Shown here: positions 9,754 to 22,400 of the stretch, one piece after another
Numbering within the stretch: position 1 is the stretch's first letter
Layout of the letters: each line of letters opens with the position of its first letter
Source: Podochytrium sp. JEL0797
Lineage: Eukaryota; Chytridiomycota; Chytridiomycetes; Chytridiales; Chytriomycetaceae
Assembly (NCBI GenBank): GCA_027596195.1
Contig: JADGJG010000156.1
Coordinates: 1-35,827 of the forward strand
DNA: 35,827 nt
Reading direction: 5' to 3'
The notes under the pieces: model-generated
Database searches by the model: none
Seen by the model: only the letters and a program-made list of their open reading frames with translations
Told to the model about the DNA's origin: nothing
Made by a program: the position numbers and the translations under genes

Positions 9754-12700
9754 ATGTTCTGGCGATTCGGCTTCCACCCAGCCTCCAACGTCGATGCGCT
9801 GCTAGAGAAGGAGGGCGTGACGCTCGAGGAGCTGCTAGAGGAGGAGGAGCTGCTGCAGGAATGCAAAAGCCACAACTCGAAGTTGATTGAATTGTAAGAA
9901 CCAGTGCTTTTGCCCCCGAAACGAAACTCGACGGATGCCGGCCTCCCTTCCACGCGCGAGAGCGTGGGATTGCGAAAATGTCACACCGAACCCTCGTGGC
10001 CCGCGAAGCCTTGCCAAATCTCTAACCTTGTCATCCTAGCCTCTGTCGGCCCGAGATTCTGCAGCAACTCCTCAACACTATTATCATCGAACATCCAGAC
10101 ACCGAAAAGAGATACAGGTGCGTTCTGTTTCGCGAATTATCCCATCCCCGAATTGTTTTTTTTGTCGCGGGCGAGACACTTGACAACCTCACAACAAATG
10201 CCCCACCCCCAGATATCCGTATCTCGCCGCCGAAATATTTGGATGCGAAATATATGCCGTCAGTGACGCTGTCATCACACAACCCAACTTGCTCGAATCG
10301 TTTTGGACCCTGCTCGACAGTCCTGCGCCCGTGAATCCCCTCCAGGCCAGCTATTTCTCGAAAGTAAATGGGATATTGATGCAAAAGAAGGCGGGAGATG
10401 TACGTATTATCCCCTCCCGATCCATAAAAGTTGCGGGCGCTTCGGAATCGCGAATTTTGACAGCCACGTGCGAATTTCTCCGTGCGCCCAGCGCAGACAT
10501 CACCCATCCCACAAACAAATCATGGATATATCGCACGGGTTTTCTAACGCGTTTCTTTCTTCATTCCATATTCCTTCGTCGACAAAAAAAATCAGATGGT
10601 CGAGTTCGTCAAATCACAAGCGAAATCCATCCCCAACATTCTCATTCACGTTGGCAACTCTTCCATCGCCGAGCTTCTGTTGAAAATCATTAGTTTGGAA
10701 GAAATTCCGGAAGGGCAGGGGATTGTGCCGGTTCGTCAGTGTGCCATTGTTTGATTTTGCAACTGAATCTCACTCTGTTGTACTCCAACTTCGAAAAAAC
10801 ACAGTGGCTGAGCCAACAAGGATTGATTCCTTCATTGGTGGAGCGGTTGGACCCCACCTTGGACATTGAGGTGGAGTATTTTGATATATATCTGTTTGTG
10901 ATCTCACAATTTTTTTTTAGACTCACAACACGGCGGCTCAAACTTTGCTTGATATCATTGCAGTCAGCTACCAAAACGTGGGGCCGATTGAACAAGAAGA
11001 TGGAACTCCAGCAAACATGGGAGGCGGGAACTCTCTTGTTGACGAGCTCAAAAGGTGTGGGGGTATTTTTGACGCCTCATTCTGCTGGATTTATTAACGA
11101 TCGACTGTTAATCAGCGAGGCCATGATGCGAAAGATCTTTGGATACATGCTCGACAAGACTGCGCCAAATGCCTCTTCCTCCTTGTCGAGCGGAGTGATT
11201 ATCATGATTGAGTTGATTCGCAGATACTGCAGGTGTGTAGATTCGAGTGTGCTGGTTTTCATTTCGTTTTGTATTTTGTTGACGATATTTTCCTCCTCGT
11301 TGCATTCCAGTGAGATTGAACAGGCCGAATTTCAGCAACACCAATTCCAAACGCAAATGATGCAGACGGGCCGCGGCAACGAGTTTGGGATCCTCCCCAC
11401 GACGGAAAAAATGCGGAGTTTATCAATGGACCTCAACGAGTTGTTGAAAGTGATCGGCGAGAAAGTGCACGAGTTCAGTTATTTATTGGAACATCCAAGG
11501 AATATGGTTTGTGTTTTCTGGTTTATTTTGTATTTCGGAGTCTCATGTGTTTTTTTTGTGGTTCGAATCGCAGCACCCTGCCGACACAACCTTGGGCCGA
11601 ATCACACCCCTCGGAAGTGAACGTCTACGTACCTGCGAACTTTTTGCAGAGATTCTCCACCTCCAATACCTCTACTTCTCCTCCCCACTCTTTGAACGCC
11701 TCGTATTTGGAGACCCACCCGAAGAAGACGAAAGCAGCCTCCTGGATGGCGGGACCGGTGGTGGCGGGTTCGAAACCAGGATTGCGAGCGGATCGAATGT
11801 CGTTGTGTTGGAAACTCCTGCTGCCGTTCCGGAAGGTGCAGGAGGCATCCTCACGGACGCGGTGCTTGTTGCGGAACCGATTGCGGATCCTGCCGTGGAT
11901 GGGGTCAGCAAGGCGATGGAGCAGCTGTCGATGGGGAAAAGGGAAGGGCGGAACGTGGCGGATGAGCTTTCTTGTATCAGTGAATTGCTCGTCAAGTCGA
12001 AAGTGTTGCCAATGTGCTTGGTAATTTTTTATTTTAAAGCTCGTAAACGACAACTCAAACGCAACTCACCCCGTACCCTTTGTAGATTCTGTTCTTCCAG
12101 TTCCCATGGAACAACTTCCTGCACAGCGTCGTGTACGACATGATTGCCAAAGTGTTCAACACGTATTCGTTCACTTCGCAAAGCTCCAACTTTGCCCCTG
12201 TGGGTCCCGATGGCAACGAGATTCTCCCGCCACCTGGGGAGGAAGGGATGCTGAGTCCGTTGGAGGAGAAGATGAAGGAGGTATCGGTCGTGTTCAGAAG
12301 GCTTGTGATTTCGGTACGATTCTTGTTCTCCTCCAAACGGGTTTGTTTTTTCCTTTGAGAAACTGAGAGAGTTTTTTTTCTCTGCAGATTCTGGTGGAAG
12401 GAAAGCTGACGGACAGAATCACGGCGGCTCAACGCAGGAACGATTTTGAAGTCGAGCAGCCGAAGGGGGTGCGGTTGGGGTATATGGGGCACTTGACTTA
12501 CATTTCGGATGAGGTCACAAAGCTGGTTGAAAAGTGTTTGGAAGACTTTGGGCCCGATGTTTCCGGTGAATTTTTTTTTCCCCCTGGTCTTGCGTTGGCC
12601 TCTTTTCCCTAAATGTTTACCTCGTTTCCTATTTGCGCCGGACCCAGACCTCATCAACTCGGACGATTGGCAAGAATACCTATCGGGCGTTCTCAAGGAG

Positions 12701-13608
12701 ACCAAAGATCGCGACCGCCAAGCCCTCGGTGGCGTGCGACCCACCCACACAGGACAGGTGGCCACCAACTTTGGGAAAGTGGATGAAACGGATATGCCGC
12801 CGCTCGGGGCCGCTCCACCGCCCAAAAAGGAACTCGGGGGTGGGTTGCATCACAGTGCGCCTCCGGTTGGGAACGATTCGGACGAAGAAGAGGATGAGGT
12901 TGGGACGGGGAGTGATCATTTGACTGCGGATGGGGGGGATGTGGCGAGCGATCAGGTGAGTGTTATTGTTTTTTTCCCGTATACGTTATATTATGCTGAT
13001 CGGTTGTTGATTGGTGCAGATGGCGAGATACATTTGCCAGACGATTGTCAATGATTTCCCGGATCGGGGGATTTTGGGGGACGGGTCGGATGACGACGAA
13101 GAATTGGGTGATGTAATTCAGGATGAACTGCTTCTGGACGAATCGGGGTGCGTTTTTGTTAACATTTGATTATTTATGATGTCCAAACTGACACGCGTTT
13201 TTTATTCTTGCAGATATGATAACGTGAGCTTGTCCATGATGGCTCGTGTTGCTTGAATTGTTTGACTGACTGCTACGCTGTTTTTTCCCTCCCTCCCAGG
13301 ACAATCCTTTCCCCGACAAGGTTTCTTCCATCAGCTTTGATGATGATAGCAGAGGCGGTTCATCGTTGGACCAATCTGATTCGGATTCTATTGCGGTATG
13401 TATAACCAAAGTGCCAGGAATGAATTGAGATCTGATGTTTTTGTTTTTTTGGCAGTCAAAGGAAAGGCCAGCTCCTGGGGCGACTCTTGCGGAAAATGGC
13501 AGTCCACTCCACAAGGCAGTGATATTCTCCGATGACTATTCGGACGATGGTGCAGCTGTGGATTCGGGAACGGCCGGGGTTGTGACCCCCGACCTGCCAA
13601 TGCAATAA
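9754..13608 (+). CDS. SIT4 phosphatase-associated (SAPS/PP6R) family regulatory protein
   Basis: Sixteen exons: 9754-9893, 10040-10117, 10213-10399, 10596-10730, 10805-10870, 10921-11054, 11116-11232, 11311-11506, 11574-12020, 12086-12313, 12388-12565, 12648-12955, 13020-13147, 13214-13223, 13300-13395 and 13456-13608. The spliced frame is open for 866 residues. The start [20 protein letters not shown] followed by TLEELL and [15 protein letters not shown] is diagnostic of the family. Further matches are [39 protein letters not shown] plus [26 protein letters not shown] and [17 protein letters not shown]. These proteins are regulatory subunits of the PP2A-like phosphatase Sit4/PP6, acting downstream of TOR in yeast. 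The C-terminal third is acidic and disordered, with several Asp/Glu clusters, as is usual. The gene is on the same strand as its neighbours, with only 44 bp to the next start codon. Confidence 0.95.
13214..13223 (+). other. 10-nt micro-exon in the SAPS gene
   Basis: After a 66-nt intron ending TTGCAG, ten bases code for the end of Gly plus Tyr, Asp and Asn. A second intron then begins GTGAGC and ends CTCCCAG. Including these ten bases is needed to move from phase 2 (exon ending 13147) to phase 0 (exon starting 13300). Confidence 0.75.
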
Positions 13609-13652
13609 TACAAAAACAGAGATTTTCATTTTTCAAATCCTTTGTGTAAAAT

Positions 13653-16315
13653 ATGGGAGCGGGTGCCTCCACGCAGCGAAAGCAAGCAGAGCAAGCGATC
13701 GAAGAACGCGCTCGACAAGTCGAGCTGGACGCCAAGGCTCTCGAATTGTCCGAACGCGACTTGTTGCAACGCCGACTGGAGGAGCAAGAGCGACTTTCGA
13801 ATCAGCTGACGCATGAGCAGCAAGAACTGCTTGAGATCACGCTTGAAGTCCGAGATTCGGCTTTCATATCGAGTGATTCGTTGGTGCAAACGAATACAGA
13901 TTCAAAAGGCAGCAAGTCTGTGTTTCATTTGTCAAAACAATCGTATGACGCGTTTGTGACGGTTTCTGGGAAGCAGTACGCATGTTTTCAGGACATCACA
14001 ACGGAGATATGGTATTTTATCGATTGGAATAAGCTGGTATGCTGTCATTTATGAGGTGAAAGTTTTTCTGACCGTGTTTCAAACAGAATCAAGATCCTCA
14101 GCCCTTACCAGACTCCTGGATCCACGACGGCGGATACTTTTTATCCACGAAAGGAAAAAAACCGACTTTTGATCACGGTCAAATCGTTGATTTACCACGC
14201 CTCAACGACCCCCTCTTCACAAACGCGTCCCAATCATTTGATCCCATCACAAACAAAATCATCTCATGGCAATTGTTTCCCTGTACTCGCCCCATTCGCC
14301 AAATGTATGACCGAACCTCTGGCCGTTGGCGCTTGATGCCTCTCGAAATGGAGCTGCAAATTCCCAGCGTCCAGGAATCTGTGCGTGTGATTCAGGAGCG
14401 ATTGATTCGCCGCGGTGTTGATAAACAGGAGGTCAAGACGCGCGAAGAGATTTTGCAACGACTTCGAGATCATGCGTATGACGTTGACTCTGCGACACGT
14501 TCGTTTGGTGTTGACCCGTTGTTGGAATCGGAACCGATGGATGAGTTTCGAGAGTGGCATGAGGATGGATCCGATTCACATGATTTGGAATCGATTGCGG
14601 ATGAAGCGGAAGACGGCAACAAGAACGTGGATCGGAATTGGCGCGTGTCTGACCTCGAAGCAAAGTTGGAACTCAAGGAACAAATGTGTCAAACCTTGTG
14701 CAATGAAAATGAAAAATTGGAGGAAGCGTTGATGAGTTTGCGGAACGAGGTGGCTTCGCAACGAGGTCAAACGAATCATGACCTGGTGGACGAAAGGATT
14801 TCGGAGAAAGATCAAGAGATTTATCGATTGAAGCAGGAGGTGGATTCGCTGCGAATGACTCGCTTGGATATGCTTCCTGAGTTGCCGTCCAAAGTGATTG
14901 AACAGAAGGACAAGCAAATTGCGAAACTGACGAGAGCCGTAGCAAAACTGCAGCTTCGCATCAGTCAGTTGGAAAATTGGATGCAAACGCTGGTTATTTC
15001 TGGCGGGGAAGCTATGAATCAGCTGTCAAAGCTGAGAAGGGAAAACGCTCGTTTCAAGATGGAGATGCAAACTCAATTTGACAGTATGGCAAGAGATTTC
15101 GGAAGAATCATCAAGCCGCTTGTAGAACGCGTGTACTCTATTGGCCAATTGAACAATTCGTTGCACGGCAGTCTCCTGTGTCACCAGAGATCAATCAAAT
15201 TGCTTAAGGATGCTTTCAGCAATATTCGAGGAAATGTAGATATTATTTGTAAAATTAGAGAAGTGAATGGGTCCGCCAAAGAATCTGCTATCAAGCTTCT
15301 TGGCGATAATGCGGTGGCAATTCGAGCACAAGGTGAAACAGTCGAAGCGAAATTTGACTGCGTATTTCCTGGTGCTTCAAAAGCTTTTGAAATATACCAG
15401 CAGTACATGAAAAATTCAGTATTGAACTGCTTGGATGGCGTGAACTTTAGCATTATTCTTTCGGGGTTTGAAAACAGCGTGAGTCGCTTCCCTTATTTTC
15501 CACTTCCTCACCGAACTGAAGAAATATGTAGGGAAAAGCAAGCCTGCTTCAAGAAGATAAATCCCCTGGATTAATTGGCGCATCTGTTGAATCAATCTTG
15601 GAAGCCTTCGCAGAATCCAAGCTCTATACCAACACCGATTTGAAAATTACATGCCTCGATTTTCACAAAGAGAAAGGTATCTTACGCGTATTCCGACTCT
15701 CCCTCTTAACTCTTTCTTTTAGTATATGATCTTCTATCGAAACAGGAAACGAGCTTGAACATCACGAGCTTCCCCAAAGATTTCAAGCTCAAGCCCGAAC
15801 CCATTGCCATTTCAATCACGTCTATGGCTGCATTTCAAGCAATCCAGTCAAAAGCGGAGATGAAACGCAAGAAGCTTCATTCGTTGTATGGATTTTCTTC
15901 TAGCAAATCGACCCAGGTGGTCATATTCGCGATTTCCGGAACGATTTCAGGCACCAATGCTCGAGTTGATTCTCGCTTGTCATTTGTCAATCTTCCATCA
16001 CCTTCATCAAAGAGTCAATTGGGTGAACACGATGGGATGCCATTGTCAATATTGCAAGAGCACTTGTCGGTGGAGCAGTCGTTGTCGGCCATGAGAGAGG
16101 CGATCAAGAGCAGACGGGGATTCGTGGATGGAGCAAATGCGGCTGAGAGATGTGAATCTGTGGTTACCAATTCACTTGAAAAATACGGACGGTTCGGTCA
16201 AGGAAGGGCCACAGAACAGGAAGAATTGGGTAAAATTCTGTTGGTGGTTGCGCTGAGCCCACAACAGGACGACGTGGAAGATAGTATTCACACTTTAAAT
16301 CTATTGCATATGTAA
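13653..16315 (+). CDS. Kinesin-14-like protein with a degenerate C-terminal motor and an N-myristoylation motif
   Basis: Four exons (13653-14036, 14087-15478, 15532-15676, 15723-16315) give 837 residues. The N-terminus MGAGAS fits the N-myristoylation rule (Gly2, Ser6). Residues 10-70 and about 290-440 are charged coiled coil. The C-terminal 330 residues follow a kinesin-14 motor: neck-like SNIRGNVDIICKI, EAKFDCVFPGASKAFEIYQQ, CLDGVNFSIILSGFENSGKA in the P-loop place, LDFHKEKVYDLLSK, SSKSTQVVIFAISG for switch I (normally SSRSH), RLSFVNLPSPSS for switch II (normally VDLAGSE), and KILLVVALSPQQDDVEDSIH. All three nucleotide motifs are altered: the P-loop lacks its Ser/Thr and the switch II DxxG is gone. 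It is probably a non-hydrolysing partner of a true kinesin-14, as Vik1/Cik1 are for Kar3; that role is inference. A motor at the C-terminus suggests minus-end binding. Confidence 0.78.
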
Positions 16316-16386
16316 TGAGAATACAGTTTGGGAAGTTCGAATTTCATTCTGTGCCAAAATATCTACTGTACAGTACAGAAGTCAAC

Positions 16387-19329
16387 ATGAGCTTCTCCGA
16401 GGCCGGCGCGAAAGCCACGTTCGTCAGCATCCTTGTCCCTTTCTTGCGTTCCAGTCCACTGATTCTGATTCTGTTCGCCCCGCAGCATGATAACCTCTAA
16501 TGAGCCTCCGAACACAATCACATCCGCCGAATTGGCAGCGCTTGTGAAGGACGCTGCGGATCCGTAAGTCGCTCTCCTGCATTATCTTGTCTCTCGAAAT
16601 GCATCCTGAACGTATGGGTTCCAGGGCCAAATGCCAAATCATATTGGAGGTTTGCGAGAAACGCCTGACGGACGGAGTGGCCCGAAACTGGCGGCAAATC
16701 TACAAGGTATTTTGTATTGTATGTCCTACTGAAGCATTCTAACCGCATTCGGTGCTTGTTCAACCGCTCAAAGGCCCTGCTCGTTGTCGATGGCCTGATA
16801 CGATCCGGAGCACCGAACGCAGCCAAATTTGCTCGAACCAATCTATATCCCCTGTTGACTGCATTGCTGTCGTTTTATTTCGAAGATGAGGAAACGGATG
16901 ATGCCGCGCTCAATAGTTCGTATTTTCGCCTTATATCCATCCAGCCGTTGAGTAACTTCCACACCACAGTTCGAAACCTCAGCAAAAGGATTCTGAATAT
17001 CCTGACTGAGCAGATGCATCCACCTACTCCCTCTCCAACGCATCAACCCTCTCAACTAGAAGCCTGCCTGAATGGCAAGCCACCAGCGGGTCCCTCCCCG
17101 ATTCCCCACCTCCCCATGAGAATCTGGACGGATTTATCCGGCTCGTTCAAAGTGGAAGCCCGATTCCTCTCCATCAGCGGAAACAACATGGTGACTCTCG
17201 AACGACCGGCGGGGGACCAAATGGGAATCATGATGGACAAAATGTCGTCGGCCGATTTGGACTACATTTTGGGACTCCAGCAGCAAGGAATCGATGTGCG
17301 AAAACCGGCTGCCATCACGAGAGTGCCGTCGAACCAGCGGTTGATTCCAGAGCGACCTCCGACCCCTTCGACCGCTGCCGCTGTTAGCGTGTCTGCCGAT
17401 TCCGGCAGGAACAGTACAACCACGTCGTCCGTCAAATCGAATTTACCCCCCGGATTCATCATTCCCGCGACAGCCCTGAAGATTGACCTCACACCCGGCG
17501 GGAAACTCGGGTCCGGAACTTCTGGTTTCGTACGCAAGGCCGTCTACGCCGGCAACGCTGTGGCCGTCAAGATCATCTCGGTGCGTCACCTCACGAAACC
17601 GCAACGCGAAGCGGTCATCAAGGAAGCTGAAATCATGAGTCGAATCGTGCACCCGAATGCGGTGCGTTTGTTTGGGGTCATGATTGAGGAAGGACTGGGT
17701 GTTGGGATGGTCATGGAGTTGTTACCGCATGGGTGTTTGAAGACGTATATTGAGGCGAACCCGCTTCCTTCTTTGGCGCAGCGGGTGCGTCTTGCTAGAG
17801 ATGTGTCTCATGCCATGGCGTATTTGCATGACACGCTCAATATGGTGCACAGGGATTTGAAAGGCCTCAACATTTTGTTGGATGATGGTGGTGTGTTTAT
17901 GAGGGCCAAGGTGTGCGATTTTGGGTTCGCACACGTTAAAAGTTTGGGAATGGACTCTTCGTTTTGGAACGGCTCCTCGTCGGCGGCTACGAGCAGCGAG
18001 TTTAGCGGCGGTGCGATTCGGGGTCTGAAGATGCAGGCTGCCATCTCAATGGGATCTATGACTGTGAACGGAGGAATGGGAACTCCGCTGTGGATGGCGC
18101 CTGAATTGTTTGACATGAACGCTTTGGTAACAATCTGTTTTTTTTTGTTTTGGCTGAAATATTTTTTGAACCTCGCAACCCACTCTCCTCCAACCAAATT
18201 AGATTTCAAAACCAGCCGACGTGTATGCCTTCACTGTCGTCATGACCGAGATTTTCTCCTGGGCCGGCCCTTACTGCATCCCCTACGAAAAAATTATCCC
18301 CATCATGCAACACGTGATTGGCCTCGTCCAATCCGGTCGACGCCCCGAACTCGCTCTCACCGCCGACGTTCCCCAATCCATTCGCTCGTTAATCGAAGCA
18401 GGATGGGACCAAAACCCCGAAATGAGACCCACATTCAGAGAAATGACGCGCTTGTTGGAACGCGCCAAGGCTGAAGCCGATTACGCGTCCATTTACACAC
18501 TGTCTCCCATGATTCGCGATTCAACGGGTGCACTTTCGCCGTCCCCGGGGTCCCAGTCGTTGGACAACATGAATGCACTTGCGCGCTCGTTGCCGCCCCA
18601 AAGCTCCCCTACTTCGGCTTCCGCTCCCATCCTCACCAACACGTACTACAACTTCAACAACGGATCCAACGGGATGAGTGCCGGCTTGCCGATTCCCCCC
18701 AGCAATCACGCTCAGCAGCAGCAGCAACAACAACACGTGTTCAACCCGTTCCGCGACCCGGTCGGCGTCCCGCAACCTCCCATCGGTCGCGTCAAGTCTC
18801 AAGGCACTTCCATCCCCACATTGAACCAGATGCAGGCCAACAACAACGCATCAAACGCACAATCGTTTTCTGTGTCTCCCGGGAGAAAGGGCTTCTCTAT
18901 GGCCAACCTCCAACAGCCTCTACAGCAGCCACAACAGCAACAGTTGCCACCACAGCCTCCCCAAGCTCGTCTTCGTCCACCCTCACGCGGGGAAATTATG
19001 CAACGGCCCATGTCATTGCCGATGGCGGAGCTCCAGCTCCCAGGGAGCAAACATGCGATGTTGTGGGATGTGGAGGACACGGCGGTTTGGCTCGTGATGA
19101 TGGGAGAGAATCCGGAGACGGTGAAACGATGCAAAGGTGAGCGTCCTATTTTTTCCCCTTTTTTTCTCTCTTGCTTTTCTCACGTTTTTCTTGTTCCGTA
19201 GAGTTGAAAATCGATGGAAAAAAGTTGTTGATGATGAAGGAAAACGAGTTGGGAGATCGTCTTGGCGTTCTCGACTACTCGCGGCGTCGCCGTCTTTCGG
19301 AGCTTTTGGATGATTATCGTTCAATGTGA
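16387..19329 (+). CDS. ENTH/VHS-like + tyrosine-kinase-like (TKL) protein kinase + SAM domain
   Basis: Six exons (16387-16418, 16486-16563, 16625-16706, 16774-18126, 18203-19136, 19202-19329) give 868 residues. The first exon is tentative; starting at ATG 16487 gives the same frame and loses 11 residues. Residues 20-150 resemble an ENTH/VHS helical bundle: AKCQIILEVCEKRL, NWRQIYKALLVVDGLIRSGA, NLSKRILNILTEQM. The kinase has GSGTSGFV, VAVKII (K330), HRDLKGLNILL (D425), CDFGFAH (D446) and GTPLWMAPELF, so it should be active; the sequence style is TKL. A Ser-rich insertion of about 30 residues sits in the activation segment between DFG and APE. After a Gln/Pro-rich linker, the C-terminal 70 residues look like a SAM domain (WDVEDTAVWLVMMGENPETV to RRRRLSELLDDYRSM). 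The layout suggests a kinase recruited to membranes or clathrin coats that oligomerises through SAM. Substrates are unknown. Confidence 0.88.
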
Positions 19330-19450
19330 AGTTAATAATAAATCATGCACTGTCAAATGGCTCTTTTCCTTACCCTCCTTTGTTTCGAATTTAAAACTTT
19401 TACTCAAATTATACAAAAAAAAGATAAAAAACAAAATCCCGACGCGACCT

Positions 19451-22400
19451 TCAAACCTCCTCATTGTCAGACGGAAGCGTGAGAACCCCTGTCGGAATCC
19501 CCACTTGCTCCATTGCAGCCATCACGAGATCGATTTGAGGAATCGCCGGCACATTGGCCCCGTTTCCAAACCCACCACCACCACCAACAACAACACCCGT
19601 ATCCGCAGCAACCGGAACCACAGGCGCTGGTGGCGCCACAACAGCGGCCGCACCACTCCCATTCTGACTACCACCAAAACCAGCCCCTCCACCAAAAGCA
19701 CCACCACCCCCACTCCCAGGATCCCCAATTTTTCTCGACAACTCCGTACGCAGGTACTCCTTATAAATCTGGCGCGACGAAGGGCCCAAGTTCGCAGGGC
19801 TCGCATTCTTGTGATCCCACGCATCCATTTGCTTGAAAAATTCGCCGTGAATGTGTTGCAGGACGGTTTGCACGTGCGGGAACAGACGCACGTTCCAGAT
19901 GCGCGCGTTTTTTTGTTCGCGGACAACCTAAGAAAGACGAGAGAAACCGTTCAGGACAAAAAATAGAATCCACACTCTTGAAAAAAACAAACTCACAATA
20001 ATATTATCCTGCTGATCCGTCGGCCACATGCCCACATTATCATCAATCACAATCGGATCCACAAACGGCCCCAAGAAAACACCTCCCCCAACCGCCCCAC
20101 TCACCCCACCTCCCTCCCCCACCTTCCCAGCCCCACCTCCACTTTTCTGAAACAAAAATAACGAATCCAAGTCCTTAGGTGGCCGCCGCGGCATACTCGT
20201 TCCTTGAATGTGCATAAACTCGCCTCGCGCGCTGTACCCGGCGCCGCGGATGATGTTGCGTGCGGGGTCGAGGGCCATAATGACTGCGTCGACGTAGGGT
20301 TGGTCGCCGACGCTGCAGACGGATATCTCAAAGAGGTTTTGCGCCCATTGGAGGAATTCTTCGACGCGTTCCGTGAGGACGATTTGGCGGCCGTCTTTCA
20401 GGGTGCGCACGCGGTTGGGAACTGGCAGAGTAGGTTAATAATCCAGCAATCCCGCTCTAACCCGAAAAAACAAACAACAAACAAGAAAGTGAAAAAAAAT
20501 ATCAACAAAATCAACTCACCAAGCTTAGCCAACTGCGACGGCACATATCGCCCTTCTTCGTTTCCAATCATGCGCACAAGGGTATCATCGAGGTCCAACA
20601 CGAGCGGCAACTTGCGACTCGCAACCATCATCGTCACGCGCTGTTGGATAAAGGCTCGAAGATCGGCCGCGCGAATGAGGTATCCGAAAAAGTTGCTGTT
20701 TGTGCGTGAGGGGTGCGTGTGTGAGTGTGAGTGTGATAGGTTGAGAAAGGGGGGGAGAAGAAAAAAAACGAGACTCCCAGCTTTCTTCCCAACTCTCGGT
20801 TCACAGAAAAGTAGAAAAAAAACTCACGTTCGTTCCCGACTAGGCTTCAAATGAAACTCCCACTCCTCAGTCGACCCAGCCTCCTTGATAGTGAAATACG
20901 CAGTCTGCCAAAAATAAAAAAGTGCTCAATAAACACAAACACACACACACACGCACAAACACGCAAAAATAAAATCACCTTGCGCAATCCATACATCTCC
21001 TTAAACAACACATGCTCCGGATTCGTAAACTGAAACACAAACTGATGCTGCACGTTATGCGCATGCAACAAATTGAAATACGACCGCGGCAACAAACTCT
21101 TGAGCGTGTACTCGCTCTCAAGCAAAAAAGTAGGGTACCCCGGCCTCCTCTCGATCCGAACACTCGAAAAAGTCACAAAAGAGGGATCCGTGGTGGTGCT
21201 GCTGTTGCTGGTCGGCAAGGTCATGTCGGGGGGTAAGTGCATCTTGAATTTCCATTCGGGCGGTTGCGCGGTGGCAGAGTAGAGGAGTGGTTTCGGTTTG
21301 AGCGCGGCGCTGGGGTCCATGAACAGGGAGGACGTGAGGTCCATGGGGTCTGTGCCGAGGGGAGTCGCAAAGCCTGGTTTCGTGGGGTGTTTGCTAATAG
21401 CCGCAGTCGAGAGAATATCCGATTTGACAGGATCATATTGCATTCCCTTGATGAGAGCCACTTTCATGGTCTAAAACCAAACCCCCATACATTAGAATTC
21501 CTCTCCTAACAAACACAAAAAACACGCAACTCCTCCACACACAAGCATACCTTAGCCCCAGCCGTCAACCCCATAAACACCTCCTCCACAGGCCTCTTCC
21601 CATTCCCATTCTGCACTGTCAAAGGCCCGCCCCCTCCAGGCCCCACCGACTGTTTCCGCACAGACCCATGATGCGGCTGTGGTTGCTGCTGTCCTCCTCC
21701 TTGTTGCTGCTGCAACGCGCCTCCACCACCGTTTCGATGGCGTTGCGCAAACTTTTGGGTATGCTGATGCTGCTGCTGCTGCGTCGTGGTTGCGATTGGA
21801 GAATTGAATGCGTTCGAGGCGTGTTGTTGCTGCTGCGGTGGTGGGCCATGATGCTGATGATGCTGATGTTGTTGCTTAAGTTGCGGTTGTTGACGCGAGT
21901 CCACTTCGTACGAGGACGATGAACGCGAGAGGTTTCGTTCGGGGGGTGCGGGTTTGTTGTTGTTGGTAATATTCACAGTGATTGGGAGGGCGGGCGGTAG
22001 ATTCGTAGATGGAGTCACGAGCGGGGACGAAACGTCGTGTTTGTCCACAACCATATGAGACCCCACTGCAACAGAGGTCAAGAGTGTGGCAGCTTCCATG
22101 GGAGAACTAGACGATCGACGCGACACAGGCGGTTTGGGATGTATATGCGCGTGGTGCGGGTTGGGGTTGTGATGCAGCGGGGCTGGGAGCATCGTGACTT
22201 GGCTGACAAAGGGGCTGGTAGTGGTGGAGGAGGAGGAGGAGAGGGGGGGTTGTTCGTCGGGAAGTAGTGGGGTGGGGAGAAGTTTGGCGAGGCTTGGGGC
22301 TGGTGTGATGGGTGCTGGTGTTGGAGTAGGGGGTATTTGGGCAGGAGGGTGGTCCTGGATTGGTGAGGCAGTTGTTTGGGTGTTTGGTTGTTTGGGTGTT

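Noticed and set aside
13653..14130. WW domain in the kinesin-like protein (WYFIDWNKL, LPDSW)
   Set aside because: The spacing and order of the Trp and Pro residues do not fit the WW fold.
21668..21922. Leucine-rich plus-strand open frame
   Set aside because: The Leu runs are the complement of the Gln/His-rich repeats in the FCP1-like protein's disordered region.
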